Below, in pieces: positions 19,333 through 27,802 of a DNA stretch of 64,000 nt; position 1 is the first letter of the stretch, and each line of letters starts with the position of its first letter. Under the pieces are notes generated by a model, which ran no database searches, was not told where the DNA came from, and saw only the letters and a list, made by a program, of their open reading frames with translations. Position numbers and translations under genes: made by a program. The DNA lies in contig NZ_CP114283.1 in NCBI RefSeq assembly GCF_027107535.1, positions 3,720,001 through 3,784,000 on the forward strand. Direction: 5' to 3'. Source of the DNA: Streptomyces aurantiacus (GTDB lineage Bacteria > Actinomycetota > Actinomycetes > Streptomycetales > Streptomycetaceae).

Positions 19333-19423
19333 TCCGCCCCGCCCGCCCTGTCGCGGCGACGCGTGTCGCCCGTACGCGACCCGGGCGCGTCATCGGCATT
19401 CCCGATTTGGCATTCCCAATTTC

Positions 19424-19437
19424 TGGAACACGTTCTA
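19424..19437. promoter_or_regulatory. KstR-type operator upstream of the acyl-CoA dehydrogenase gene
   Basis: TGGAACACGTTCTA fits the KstR motif TNNAACNNGTTNNA at every defined position. KstR is the TetR regulator of cholesterol catabolism in mycobacteria and rhodococci, released by steroid-CoA thioesters. The site is 63 bases before the start of the FadE26-like gene. No kstR gene lies in the window. Confidence 0.68.
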
Positions 19438-19499
19438 CGGTGTGCGCCGTCAGGTCCGGGTGGCCGCCGACAGCGGGCCAGGGGAACCAGGGAGGCGCC

Positions 19500-20690
19500 G
19501 TGCATCTCGAATACACGCCGGAGCAGCAGCGGTTGCGCACCGAACTGCGCGCCTACTTCAACGAACTCGTCCCGGACGACGTGCACGCCCGCTACGACGA
19601 CCCGGCGGCACAGAAGCGCTTCTACCGGGACACCATCCGCCGCCTCGGCTCCGACGGCTGGCTCGGGGTGGGGTGGCCGAAGGAGTTCGGCGGGCGCGGG
19701 CTGTCGCCGATGGAACAGTTCATCTTCTTCGACGAGGCCGCCCAGGCGGGCGCACCTCTGCCGCTGATGGCGCTGAACACGGTCGGACCGACGATCATGC
19801 GGTTCGGCACGGACGAGCAGAAGGCGTACTTCCTCCCGAAGATCCTCTCCGGCGAGATCGACTTCGCCATCGGCTACAGCGAGCCGGACGCGGGCACGGA
19901 CCTGGCCGCCCTGAAGACGAGGGCGGTCCGGGAGGGCGACGAGGACACCGGCCACTACACGGTCGACGGGCAGAAGATCTGGACGACGAACGGCGACACC
20001 GCCGACTGGGTCTGGCTCGCCGTCCGCACCGACCCCGCCGCGCCGCCGCACAAGGGCATCACCATGCTCCTCGTGCCGACCACCGAGCCCGGCTACTCCT
20101 GCACGATCATCAACACCCTCGCCTCGCACGACACCACCGCCAGCTACTACGAGAACATCCGCGTTCCCGCCTCCCGCCGCGTCGGCGAGGAGAACAAGGG
20201 CTGGCGGCTGATCACCAACCAGCTCAACCACGAGCGCGTCACCCTCGCCGCCCACGGCACCATGGCCATCCGCGCCCTGCACGACGTCCAGCGCTGGGCC
20301 ATGGAGACCAAGCTCGCGGACGGCCGCCGTGTCGTCGACCTCCCCTGGGTGCGCCGGAACCTCGCCCGCACCCACACCAGGCTCGACGCGATGAAACTCC
20401 TCAACTGGCAGATGGTGAACGCCGTCCAGGAGGGCACTCTCACCCCCCAGGACGCCTCCGCGGTCAAGGTCTACGGGTCCGAGGCCCGCCGCGACGCGTA
20501 CGCCTGGCTCATGGAGATCGTCGCCGTCGCGGGTGTCCTCAAGGAGGGCTCGGCGGGCGCGGTGCTCCACGGCGAACTGGAGCGCGGCTACCGGTCGGCC
20601 GTCATCTTCACCTTCGGCGGCGGCAACAACGAGATCCAGCGGGAGATCATCTCGTGGATCGGCCTGGGGATGCCGCGAGTGCGGCGTTAG
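19500..20690 (+). CDS. Acyl-CoA dehydrogenase, FadE26/ChsE4-like
   Basis: A 396-residue acyl-CoA dehydrogenase with EYTPEQQRLRTELRAYF, GWLGVGWPKEFGGRG, FAIGYSEPDAGTDLAALKT (FAD/substrate strand) and C-terminal FTFGGGNNEIQREIISWIGLG. The layout follows the larger FadE26 subunits of the heterotetrameric steroid side-chain dehydrogenases rather than classical homotetramers. Those enzymes pair with a second subunit (FadE27), not found in this window. GTG at 19500 follows GGGAGG at good spacing. The KstR-type site upstream supports a role in steroid or branched acyl-CoA oxidation; a general fatty acyl substrate remains possible. Confidence 0.83.
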   Translation: MHLEYTPEQQRLRTELRAYFNELVPDDVHARYDDPAAQKRFYRDTIRRLGSDGWLGVGWPKEFGGRGLSPMEQFIFFDEAAQAGAPLPLMALNTVGPTIMRFGTDEQKAYFLPKILSGEIDFAIGYSEPDAGTDLAALKTRAVREGDEDTGHYTVDGQKIWTTNGDTADWVWLAVRTDPAAPPHKGITMLLVPTTEPGYSCTIINTLASHDTTASYYENIRVPASRRVGEENKGWRLITNQLNHERVTLAAHGTMAIRALHDVQRWAMETKLADGRRVVDLPWVRRNLARTHTRLDAMKLLNWQMVNAVQEGTLTPQDASAVKVYGSEARRDAYAWLMEIVAVAGVLKEGSAGAVLHGELERGYRSAVIFTFGGGNNEIQREIISWIGLGMPRVRR

Positions 20691-20699
20691 CCTGGCAGT

Positions 20700-21557
20700 G
20701 TGGACGTGGATCACACCGCGGACCCGGGCCTCTACGGTCCGAAGTCCGTGACCTGGCAGATGCACAGCGACCCCATGATGTGGGTCGCCGGCGTCCGCGC
20801 GCTCTACCTCCAGGCACTGCACCCGCGAGCGGTGCGCGGCGTCACGCAGAACTCCGACTTCCACAAGGACGCCTGGGGCCGCCTGATGGGTATCGCCCAC
20901 TTCGTCGGCACCACGACGTACGGGACGAAAGAGGCGGCCGAGGAGGCCGGTGCGAGGGTGCGGAAGATTCACACGATGCTCACGGCGACCGACCCCGACA
21001 CCGGGGAGCGCTACCGGATCGACGAACCGGAACTACTGCTGTGGGTGCACTGCGCCGAGATCGACTCCTACCTGCACGTCCTGCGCCGCTCCGGCTTCCG
21101 TCTCACGGACGCGCAGGCCGACCGGTACATCGGTGAACACCGCGTCAGCGCACGGCTGGTGGGCCTCGACCCCGCCGGAGTACCGTCCGACCAGCGGGAA
21201 CTGGCCGCGTACTTCGAGAAGACGCGGCCCGAACTGGCCGCGGGAGCGGAGGCGCGGGACGTCGACGACTTCCTGCGCGGACCGCCGGTCCACCCGCTGC
21301 TGGTCCCGGCGCGCGCACTGCTGTGGCGGTGGGTGGCGCAGTCGGCATACGCCTCACTGCCGCCGTACGCCCATGAGTTGTACGGAAGATCCGTACGGTC
21401 GCCCCGTGCCGTGACCCGGCAGTTGCGTCTCACCGGCACCGTGCTGCGCTGTGTTCCCGCACGTCTGCGCTGGCAACTGCCGCCCAAACACATTGTGCGC
21501 GCCATGTCACGGCTCGGCCCCGGCTCGCGCCCCGCGCCGTACAAAGTCGGACCATAG
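20700..21557 (+). CDS. MpaB/rubber oxygenase-like DUF2236 protein
   Basis: A 285-residue protein of the oxygenase MpaB family (DUF2236), alpha-helical and heme-binding in the characterised latex-clearing member. ALYLQALHPRAVRGVTQNSDF near the N-terminus and AHFVGTTTYGTKEAAEEAG are conserved blocks, and LLLWVHCAEIDSYL holds a conserved histidine. Its GTG starts nine bases after the FadE26-like stop, so the two form an operon that would be under the KstR-type site. The substrate is unknown; proteins of this family cleave isoprenoid double bonds or act in meroterpenoid biosynthesis. Confidence 0.83.
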   Translation: MDVDHTADPGLYGPKSVTWQMHSDPMMWVAGVRALYLQALHPRAVRGVTQNSDFHKDAWGRLMGIAHFVGTTTYGTKEAAEEAGARVRKIHTMLTATDPDTGERYRIDEPELLLWVHCAEIDSYLHVLRRSGFRLTDAQADRYIGEHRVSARLVGLDPAGVPSDQRELAAYFEKTRPELAAGAEARDVDDFLRGPPVHPLLVPARALLWRWVAQSAYASLPPYAHELYGRSVRSPRAVTRQLRLTGTVLRCVPARLRWQLPPKHIVRAMSRLGPGSRPAPYKVGP

Positions 21558-21617
21558 CTCGCCATACTGGACGAGCCAGGGGAGGGCGGGTCCGGACGAC
21601 GGGGGCGATCGCGGCAG

Positions 21618-23858
21618 ATGGGGGACACCAGGCTCATCCAGGGCCGGTACCGGTTGCTCGACCTGATCGGTCGAGGCGGCATGGGGGAGGTGTGGCGCGC
21701 CCGGGACGAGTCGCTGGGCAGACAGGTCGCCGTCAAGTGCCTCAAACCGCTGGGGCATCATCACGACCACTCGTTCACCCGTGTCCTGCGGGAGAGGTTC
21801 CGCCGCGAGGCGCGGGTGGCCGCGGCCCTCCAGCACCGGGGGGTGACGGTCGTCCACGACTTCGGGGAGTCCGACGGCGTCCTGTACCTGGTGATGGAGC
21901 TGCTCGACGGGCGCAACCTGAGCCAGCTCCTGGAGGACAACAAGAACCACCCGCTGCCCGTCGCCGACATCGTGGAGGTCGCCGACCAGGTGGCCGCCGC
22001 CCTCGCCTACACCCACCAACAGGGCATCGTGCACCGCGACCTGAAGCCCGCCAACATCATGCGGCTCGACGACGGCACGGTGAAGATCTGCGACTTCGGC
22101 ATCGCCCGGCTCGGCGCCGACATCGGTTTCACGTCGCGCCTGACCGGAACCGGCATCGCGATGGGCACCCCGCACTACATGTCGCCCGAGCAGATCGGCG
22201 GGGTCCAGGTCGACCAGCGCAGCGACCTCTACTCCTTCGGCTGTGTGCTGTACGAGATCGCCACCGGCGCCCCGCCGTTCGATCTCGACGACGCGTGGGC
22301 GGTTCTGGTCGGCCACCGGGACACGCTCCCCGAACCACCGCGCAGCCACCGGTCGGAACTCCCCGAGTACCTGGACGGGATCATCCTCGACCTGCTGGCG
22401 AAGGAGCCCGGGCAGCGGCCGCACGACGCCCGTGAGCTGGGTCGCCGTATCGGCGAGGGCCGCACCACGCCCGCGTACGTGCCGACCGTCGTGTCGGCCC
22501 CCCTGGGGCGCGGGACGACGGAGCGGCCCGCGCCGCGCGAGGCGCGCCTGCCGTCCTGGACCCGCGGAATGACCACCGGTCACAAGGCGACCGGGGCCGG
22601 ACTGCGCACCACGCCGCCGGACGCCGCCGCGGGGCTCACCGGCGACTGGATAGCCCGCACCGACACCCGCCGGGCCCATGAGCCCGTGATCGCCGAACGG
22701 CCTGCCCCGTCACCGGACTTGCTCACCACCCTCACCGGCCGCCACAACGCGGGGCTGAGTCTGGGACGGCTGGGCCGCTGGGCGGAGGCCGGCGAGGTGC
22801 ACCGCGCGGTCGCCGTCGAACGCGAACACGCCCTCGGGCCCGACCACCCCGACACACTGGCCAGCCGGTACGAGGTCGGCTTCACCCTCAGCCGCACGGG
22901 CCGCCCCGCCGACGCGCTGCGCGAATACGGGCACGTGGCGCGGACCAGGGAACACGTCCTCGGCCCCGACCACCCGGACACACTGGCCGCCCGGCAGGAA
23001 ACGGCCTACGTGCTGGGCCAGTTGGGGCGCCACTTCGAGGCGCACCAGGTCTACACGGCGGTGCTGGCCAGCCGGGAACACGCCATGGGACCCGACCATC
23101 CGGACACCCTGCGCTGCCGCCACAACCTCGCCTTCAACCTGAGCAGGCTCGGGCGGCTGGAGGACTCGTACCGGATGGCGAGCGAGGTGGCTGTGGCCCG
23201 CGCCCGGGTGCTGGGCCCGAACCACCCCGACACGCTCGTCACCCGCTACGAAGTGGCGTACGCGCTTGGCCAGTTGGGTCGGTGGCCTGAGGCGCTGCAG
23301 ACCTACCAGGAGGTCGCCGGGGCCAGGGCGCAGGCGCTCGGCCCCGACCATCCGGACACGCTCGCCGCCCGCTACGAGGTCGGCATCAGTCTCGGCAGGC
23401 TCGGACGCAGCGCCCAGGCCCTGGAGCTGTACCGGGGCCTGATCGACGACCGCATCCGCGTCCACGGCCCCGGCCACCCCGAGACCCTGCGCGCCCGGCA
23501 CGGGCTCGGGGTCAACCTGGGCCGGCTCGGCCGCTGGGAGGAGGCCCTCGCCGAGTCCCGCGACGTGTGCGCCGTCCGGGAGCGTGTCCTCGGGCCCGAC
23601 CACCCGGACACCCTGGTGAGCCGCCGTGAGGTCGCCGTCGGTCTCGGCTGGCTCGGGCGCTGGACCGACGCCCTCACCGAGTACCGGCAGGTGGCCGACG
23701 CGCGGGAACGTGTCCTCGGCGCCGACCATCCGGACGCGCTGGCCAGCCGCAACGACGAGGCCCACTGCCTGGAGCAGCTCGGTCGAGGGGCGGAGGCGGT
23801 CGAGTTGTACCGGAGGGTGGCGGCTTTGCGGCAGCAGCGGGCGTCCGGGGCACGGTGA
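21618..23858 (+). CDS. Serine/threonine protein kinase with C-terminal TPR repeats
   Basis: A 746-residue soluble kinase. Residues ~8-280 are a Hanks-type domain with glycine loop IGRGGMGEVW (17-26), ATP lysine Lys40 (VAVK), catalytic IVHRDLKPAN (Asp141) and CDFG (158-161). After a variable linker (~280-370) come about nine 42-residue tetratricopeptide repeats, each with a GPDHPDTL-like loop and an LGRxxEAL helix. No transmembrane segment or PASTA domain is present, unlike PknB, so it senses or binds partners in the cytosol. A hairpin at 23874-23894 ends the transcript. Neighbouring genes do not reveal its substrates. Confidence 0.94.
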   Translation: MGDTRLIQGRYRLLDLIGRGGMGEVWRARDESLGRQVAVKCLKPLGHHHDHSFTRVLRERFRREARVAAALQHRGVTVVHDFGESDGVLYLVMELLDGRNLSQLLEDNKNHPLPVADIVEVADQVAAALAYTHQQGIVHRDLKPANIMRLDDGTVKICDFGIARLGADIGFTSRLTGTGIAMGTPHYMSPEQIGGVQVDQRSDLYSFGCVLYEIATGAPPFDLDDAWAVLVGHRDTLPEPPRSHRSELPEYLDGIILDLLAKEPGQRPHDARELGRRIGEGRTTPAYVPTVVSAPLGRGTTERPAPREARLPSWTRGMTTGHKATGAGLRTTPPDAAAGLTGDWIARTDTRRAHEPVIAERPAPSPDLLTTLTGRHNAGLSLGRLGRWAEAGEVHRAVAVEREHALGPDHPDTLASRYEVGFTLSRTGRPADALREYGHVARTREHVLGPDHPDTLAARQETAYVLGQLGRHFEAHQVYTAVLASREHAMGPDHPDTLRCRHNLAFNLSRLGRLEDSYRMASEVAVARARVLGPNHPDTLVTRYEVAYALGQLGRWPEALQTYQEVAGARAQALGPDHPDTLAARYEVGISLGRLGRSAQALELYRGLIDDRIRVHGPGHPETLRARHGLGVNLGRLGRWEEALAESRDVCAVRERVLGPDHPDTLVSRREVAVGLGWLGRWTDALTEYRQVADARERVLGADHPDALASRNDEAHCLEQLGRGAEAVELYRRVAALRQQRASGAR

Positions 23859-23873
23859 CGCCGGGCCGTCCTG

Positions 23874-23894
23874 CCTCTGCCCCTGGGGCAGAGG
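23874..23894. terminator. Intrinsic terminator after the TPR kinase gene
   Basis: CCTCTGCCCC (23874-23883) and GGGGCAGAGG (23885-23894) form a perfect ten-base stem around a minimal loop, 16 bases after the kinase stop codon. Confidence 0.8.
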
Positions 23895-24143
23895 GCTGGG
23901 GGGCTGGGCTGTGCCGCCCGCTCGCGTCCGGCACAGCCACGGCCGCGGGCATTTCTCGGCTGCGGGTCGTGTGGGGCTGGGCGCGCAGTTCTCCGCGCCT
24001 CCTGCGGGGTGCGGCCCGGGGCGCCTCCGGACGGTTGGCCGGGGGTGGGGTCCGCGCCGGGCGGGCTTCTGGCGCCCGGTCGGGTGCCCGCCGGGTGCCG
24101 CGTATGCCTGGCCGACCTAGATCATCGCGTGTTACCAAGAAGC

Positions 24144-25706
24144 ATGGCTGCACACGAGGGACACCGGGAACACGACGTCGTCATCGTCGGCGGGGGCCAC
24201 AACGGTCTGGTCGCCGCCGCCTACCTGGCCCGCGCGGGGAAGTCCGTCCTCGTCCTGGAGCGATTGGGGAACACCGGCGGCGCCGCCGTCTCGACCCGGC
24301 CGTTCGCCGGGGTCGACGCGCGGCTGTCGCGCTACTCCTACCTGGTCAGCCTGCTGCCCCGGAAGATCGTCCGGGACCTGGGTCTGGACTTCCGGGTGCG
24401 CGGCCGGACCGTGTCCTCCTACACGCCCACCGAACGCGACGGGCGGCCCGCCGGACTGCTCATCGGCGGCGGTGAGCGCCGCACCAGGGAAGCCTTCGCC
24501 CGGCTCACCGGCTCGGGCCGCGAGTACCAGGCCTGGCAGCGCTTCTACGGCATGACCGGCCGCGTCGCGAAGCAGGTGTTTCCCACCCTGACCGAACCGC
24601 TCCCCACGCGCGACGAACTGCGCCGCCGTATCGACGACGAGGAGGCCTGGCGCATCCTCTTCGAGGAACCGCTGGGGGTGGCCGTCGAGAACACCTTCGC
24701 CGACGACCTCGTACGGGGGGTCGTCCTCACCGACGCGCTCATCGGCACCTTCGCCGACGCCCACGATCCCTCCCTGCGGCAGAACCGCTGCTTCCTCTAT
24801 CACGTGATCGGCGGCGGCACCGGAGCCTGGGACGTGCCGGTCGGTGGCATGGGGGCGCTCACCGACGCACTGGCCGGCGCGGCGCGAGGCGCCGGCGCGG
24901 TCCTCGCGACCGGCCACGAGGCGCTCCGGGTCGAGACCGACGGACGCTCCGCCGAGGTCACCTACCGGAGCGCGGAGGGCGAGGGGACCGTCGCGGCCCG
25001 GCACGTCCTCGTCAACGCCTCCCCGCAGGAGCTCGCGCGACTGACCGGCGACGAGCCGCCGGCCCCCGCCGAGGGCGCCCAGCTCAAGGTGAACATGCTG
25101 CTGAAGCGGCTGCCCCGGCTGCGCGACACGTCCGTCGACCCTTGCGAGGCCTTCTCCGGCACCTTCCACATCGCCGAGGGCTACGAGCAGCTCGCGACCG
25201 CGCACGCGCAGGCCGCGTCCGGTGCGCTGCCCGAGGCGCCGCCCTCGGAGATCTACTGTCACTCGCTCACCGATCCCACGATCCTGGGACCCGACCTCGT
25301 CCAGCAGGGCTGCCACACCCTCACGCTCTTCGGCCTCCACACGCCCGCCCGGCTCTTCGCGCGTGACAACGACGGCGTACGCGAGGAACTCCTCAAGTCG
25401 ACCCTGGCGCAACTGGACGCGCACCTCGTCGAACCGCTCACCGACTGTCTGGCGACCGACGCGGACGGCCGCCTCTGCATCGAGGCGAAGACGCCCCTCG
25501 ACCTGGAACGCGACCTCAGGCTGCCCGGCGGCAACATCTTCCACCGCGACCTGGCCTTCCCCCACATCCAGGAGGGCACCGGCCGCTGGGGCGTCGAGAC
25601 CCGGCACGCCAACGTCCTGCTCTGCGGCGCGGGCGCGGTACGCGGAGGAGGGGTGAGCGGGGTACCGGGGCACAACGCGGCCATGGCACTCCTGGAAGCC
25701 TCGTAG
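24144..25706 (+). CDS. Phytoene-desaturase-fold FAD oxidoreductase (PYROXD2-like)
   Basis: A 520-residue flavoprotein with an N-terminal dinucleotide motif DVVIVGGGHNGLVAAAYLARAGKSVLVLE and a family block GNTGGAAVSTRPFAG. The C-terminal FAD-clamping strand is HANVLLCGAGAVRGGGVSGVPGHNAA. It belongs to the COG1233 amine-oxidase/CrtI superfamily and is most like the PYROXD2 group, whose substrate is not known. No carotenoid genes (crtE, crtB) are nearby, so phytoene desaturation is unlikely. It stands alone between a terminator and a converging hydrolase gene. Confidence 0.85.
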   Translation: MAAHEGHREHDVVIVGGGHNGLVAAAYLARAGKSVLVLERLGNTGGAAVSTRPFAGVDARLSRYSYLVSLLPRKIVRDLGLDFRVRGRTVSSYTPTERDGRPAGLLIGGGERRTREAFARLTGSGREYQAWQRFYGMTGRVAKQVFPTLTEPLPTRDELRRRIDDEEAWRILFEEPLGVAVENTFADDLVRGVVLTDALIGTFADAHDPSLRQNRCFLYHVIGGGTGAWDVPVGGMGALTDALAGAARGAGAVLATGHEALRVETDGRSAEVTYRSAEGEGTVAARHVLVNASPQELARLTGDEPPAPAEGAQLKVNMLLKRLPRLRDTSVDPCEAFSGTFHIAEGYEQLATAHAQAASGALPEAPPSEIYCHSLTDPTILGPDLVQQGCHTLTLFGLHTPARLFARDNDGVREELLKSTLAQLDAHLVEPLTDCLATDADGRLCIEAKTPLDLERDLRLPGGNIFHRDLAFPHIQEGTGRWGVETRHANVLLCGAGAVRGGGVSGVPGHNAAMALLEAS

Positions 25707-25833
25707 GGCCCCGACAGGGGCGAGGGAATCCGCGCGAGCAACACCCCGGCGCCGCGAGCCGCAGGCGTGTCCACCACGGACGGCACACCGCCGAAAGCGG
25801 CTTGCGGCAGGGGACTTCGCCGCCGCCGGGTAC

Positions 25834-27621
25834 TCAGGTCGAGGACGCCACCCAGCCCACGGCCTCGACGCGTGTGGCGTCCGCCGGCCGGGCCTCGTCG
25901 AACACGACCCGGCCGTCGTCCCGCACCCGCAGCGCGTCGACGTACACGCCCCGGCCCACGTAGAGCCGGTCCGTCGTGTACCGCCAGCGCAGGACGAACC
26001 GGCCGGCCACGGGAAGATCCGCGTCGAGCCGGTGCCAGGCCCGGCCCGACCAGCCCGTCACCGACCCGGCGGGATGCTCCTGCGGAGCCTGCCCGCGACG
26101 CACGGTGCTGAACGGCACCGCCTGCCAGGTCGTGCCACCGTCCGCCGAGGACTCCAGGAAGAGGGCGTCCGCCTGCGGTTCGACGTCCCACCACAGGGCG
26201 CACCGAAGGCGGCCTCCGGCCCCGACGTCCAGCGCGGGCAGGGTCAGCGTCGCGGACGTGCCGGCCGCCATGCCGGAGAACCAGGCCGTACGCCCTCGGG
26301 CGGGCCGGACCGGCACCGCGCGGGCCAGGTTGTTGGCGGCGGCGACTCGGGGAGCGGAGCCTGATCGCCAACTGCGCACGGGGTGCACGGAGTTGCCGAG
26401 CACGACGAGGAAGGAGTCCGTCGTCGGGTCGAGGACCAGGGACGTCCCGGTGAATCCGGTGTGACCGGCGGTGCGCGGGGTGGCCATGGCTCCCATGAAC
26501 CAGTGCTGGTACAGCTCGAAGCCGAGACCGTGCTCGTCCCCGGGGAAGGCCGTGTTGAAGTCGGTGAACATCAGGTCCACCGACTCGGGTTCCAGGATGC
26601 GAGCCCTGCCGTACACGCCGCCGTTGAGCAGCGTACGGCCGAGGACCGCGAGGTCCCACGCGGTGGAGAAGACACCGGCGTGACCCGCCACGCCGCCCAG
26701 GCTGTACGCGTTCTCGTCGTGCACCTCACCCCATACGAGACCACGGTCGAGGCCGGACCAGGGTTTGCGGGCGTCCTCGGTGGCGGCGATCCGCGGCTTC
26801 CAGGAGGGCGGTGGGTTGAAGCGGGTGCGGCGCATGCCGAGCGGCGCGGTGATCCCGTCGCGGAGCAGGGCGTCCAGGGGGCGGCCGGTGATCTTCTCCA
26901 GGACGAGCTGGAGCGAGATCAGGTTGAGGTCCGAGTAGAGGTACGTGGTGCCCGGCGGGTTGAGCGGTGCCTCCTTCCAGATGAGCCGGAGCTTGTCCTC
27001 GTGGGTCGGTGCGTTGTAGAGCGGGATCCAGGCGCGGAAACCCGACGTGTGCGTGAGGAGTTGACGGACTGTGATGTCCTGTTTGCCCGCGCCGCCGAAG
27101 TCCGGGAGGTACGAGGCGACCCTGCCCTCCAGCTCCAGCGTGCCGCGCTCGATCTGCTGCACGGCGAGGATCGATGTGAACAGCTTCGACACCGAGGCGA
27201 GGTCGAAGACCGTGTCCTCGGCCATCGGGATCTGCTGCTCGGCGGGCAACTCCACGGCCGTGTCGGTCTTCTCGTCGTACGCCGAGTAGCGCACCGCCTT
27301 GCCGATCGGCTGGTGGAGGGCGACCGTGCCGCCGCGTCCCGCGAGCAGCACGGCGCCCGCGTACCAAGGGTGTTCGGGGGAGGGGCCGAGGAACGTCTCG
27401 GCTTCGTCGACCAGTTGGCGCAGAGGGGCGGGGAGCAGACCGGCGCGTTCGGCGGAGCCGCGGCGCAGGGTCGGGTGACGGCCGCGACCGCTGTTGCTCT
27501 TTGTGGCACCGGGGGCCGCCGAGGCAGCCGGCAGGGGCGCCAGGATCAGTGCGCCGCCGAGCGCCGTCAGGCCCCGGCCCAGTTGCCGACGGGACGGCCC
27601 GCCGCCCGCTCTGTCCGCCAT
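25834..27621 (-). CDS. Exported serine hydrolase (class C beta-lactamase fold) with C-terminal beta-sandwich
   Basis: A 595-residue exported hydrolase. The Tat signal is SRRQLGRGLTALGGALILAP. The catalytic domain (~65-440) has the nucleophile motif SVSK (Ser143, Lys146) in FDLASVSKLFTSI, the tyrosine motif YSDLN, and HTGFTGTSLVLDP as the KTG-equivalent. The last ~140 residues form a beta-sandwich (SSADGGTTWQAVPFS) resembling immune-inhibitor-A-like or carbohydrate-binding modules. Likely roles are D-amino-acid peptidase or esterase activity on the wall rather than antibiotic resistance. AGGAGG precedes the ATG at 27621. Confidence 0.88.
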   Translation of the reverse strand: MADRAGGGPSRRQLGRGLTALGGALILAPLPAASAAPGATKSNSGRGRHPTLRRGSAERAGLLPAPLRQLVDEAETFLGPSPEHPWYAGAVLLAGRGGTVALHQPIGKAVRYSAYDEKTDTAVELPAEQQIPMAEDTVFDLASVSKLFTSILAVQQIERGTLELEGRVASYLPDFGGAGKQDITVRQLLTHTSGFRAWIPLYNAPTHEDKLRLIWKEAPLNPPGTTYLYSDLNLISLQLVLEKITGRPLDALLRDGITAPLGMRRTRFNPPPSWKPRIAATEDARKPWSGLDRGLVWGEVHDENAYSLGGVAGHAGVFSTAWDLAVLGRTLLNGGVYGRARILEPESVDLMFTDFNTAFPGDEHGLGFELYQHWFMGAMATPRTAGHTGFTGTSLVLDPTTDSFLVVLGNSVHPVRSWRSGSAPRVAAANNLARAVPVRPARGRTAWFSGMAAGTSATLTLPALDVGAGGRLRCALWWDVEPQADALFLESSADGGTTWQAVPFSTVRRGQAPQEHPAGSVTGWSGRAWHRLDADLPVAGRFVLRWRYTTDRLYVGRGVYVDALRVRDDGRVVFDEARPADATRVEAVGWVASST

Positions 27622-27744
27622 CGAAGAGCCTCCTGTCGCGCCGCCTGAAAGTATCTTTCCGGGTTCGCCGTGCCCGATGAAACTTTTGTGTCGGGCGAGT
27701 CCGGTGTCAACGGTGCCGCTCCGACTCTTCGCGGACCGAGAAAA

Positions 27745-27759
27745 CTGACGGTGCATCAG
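27745..27759. promoter_or_regulatory. Imperfect CTGAC-N5-ATCAG operator candidate
   Basis: CTGAC-GGTGC-ATCAG followed by AAAA lies 44 bases before the nitronate monooxygenase start. It is close to the perfect TCTGAC-N5-GTCAGA repeat between the fadD19-like and echA19-like genes at 37482-37498, also followed by AA, so one regulator could bind both. Confidence 0.42.
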
Positions 27760-27802
27760 AAAAAGTCTTCCTTCGTCCGGAGGACTGCGGCATCCTGCGC
27801 CC

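Noticed and set aside
24144..25706. Carotenoid phytoene desaturase (crtI)
   Set aside because: The fold fits, but the sequence blocks are closer to PYROXD2-like proteins and no carotenoid genes adjoin.
25708..25721. GCCCC-GACA-GGGGC hairpin after the CrtI-like gene
   Set aside because: A five-base stem is too common in such GC-rich DNA to call a terminator.
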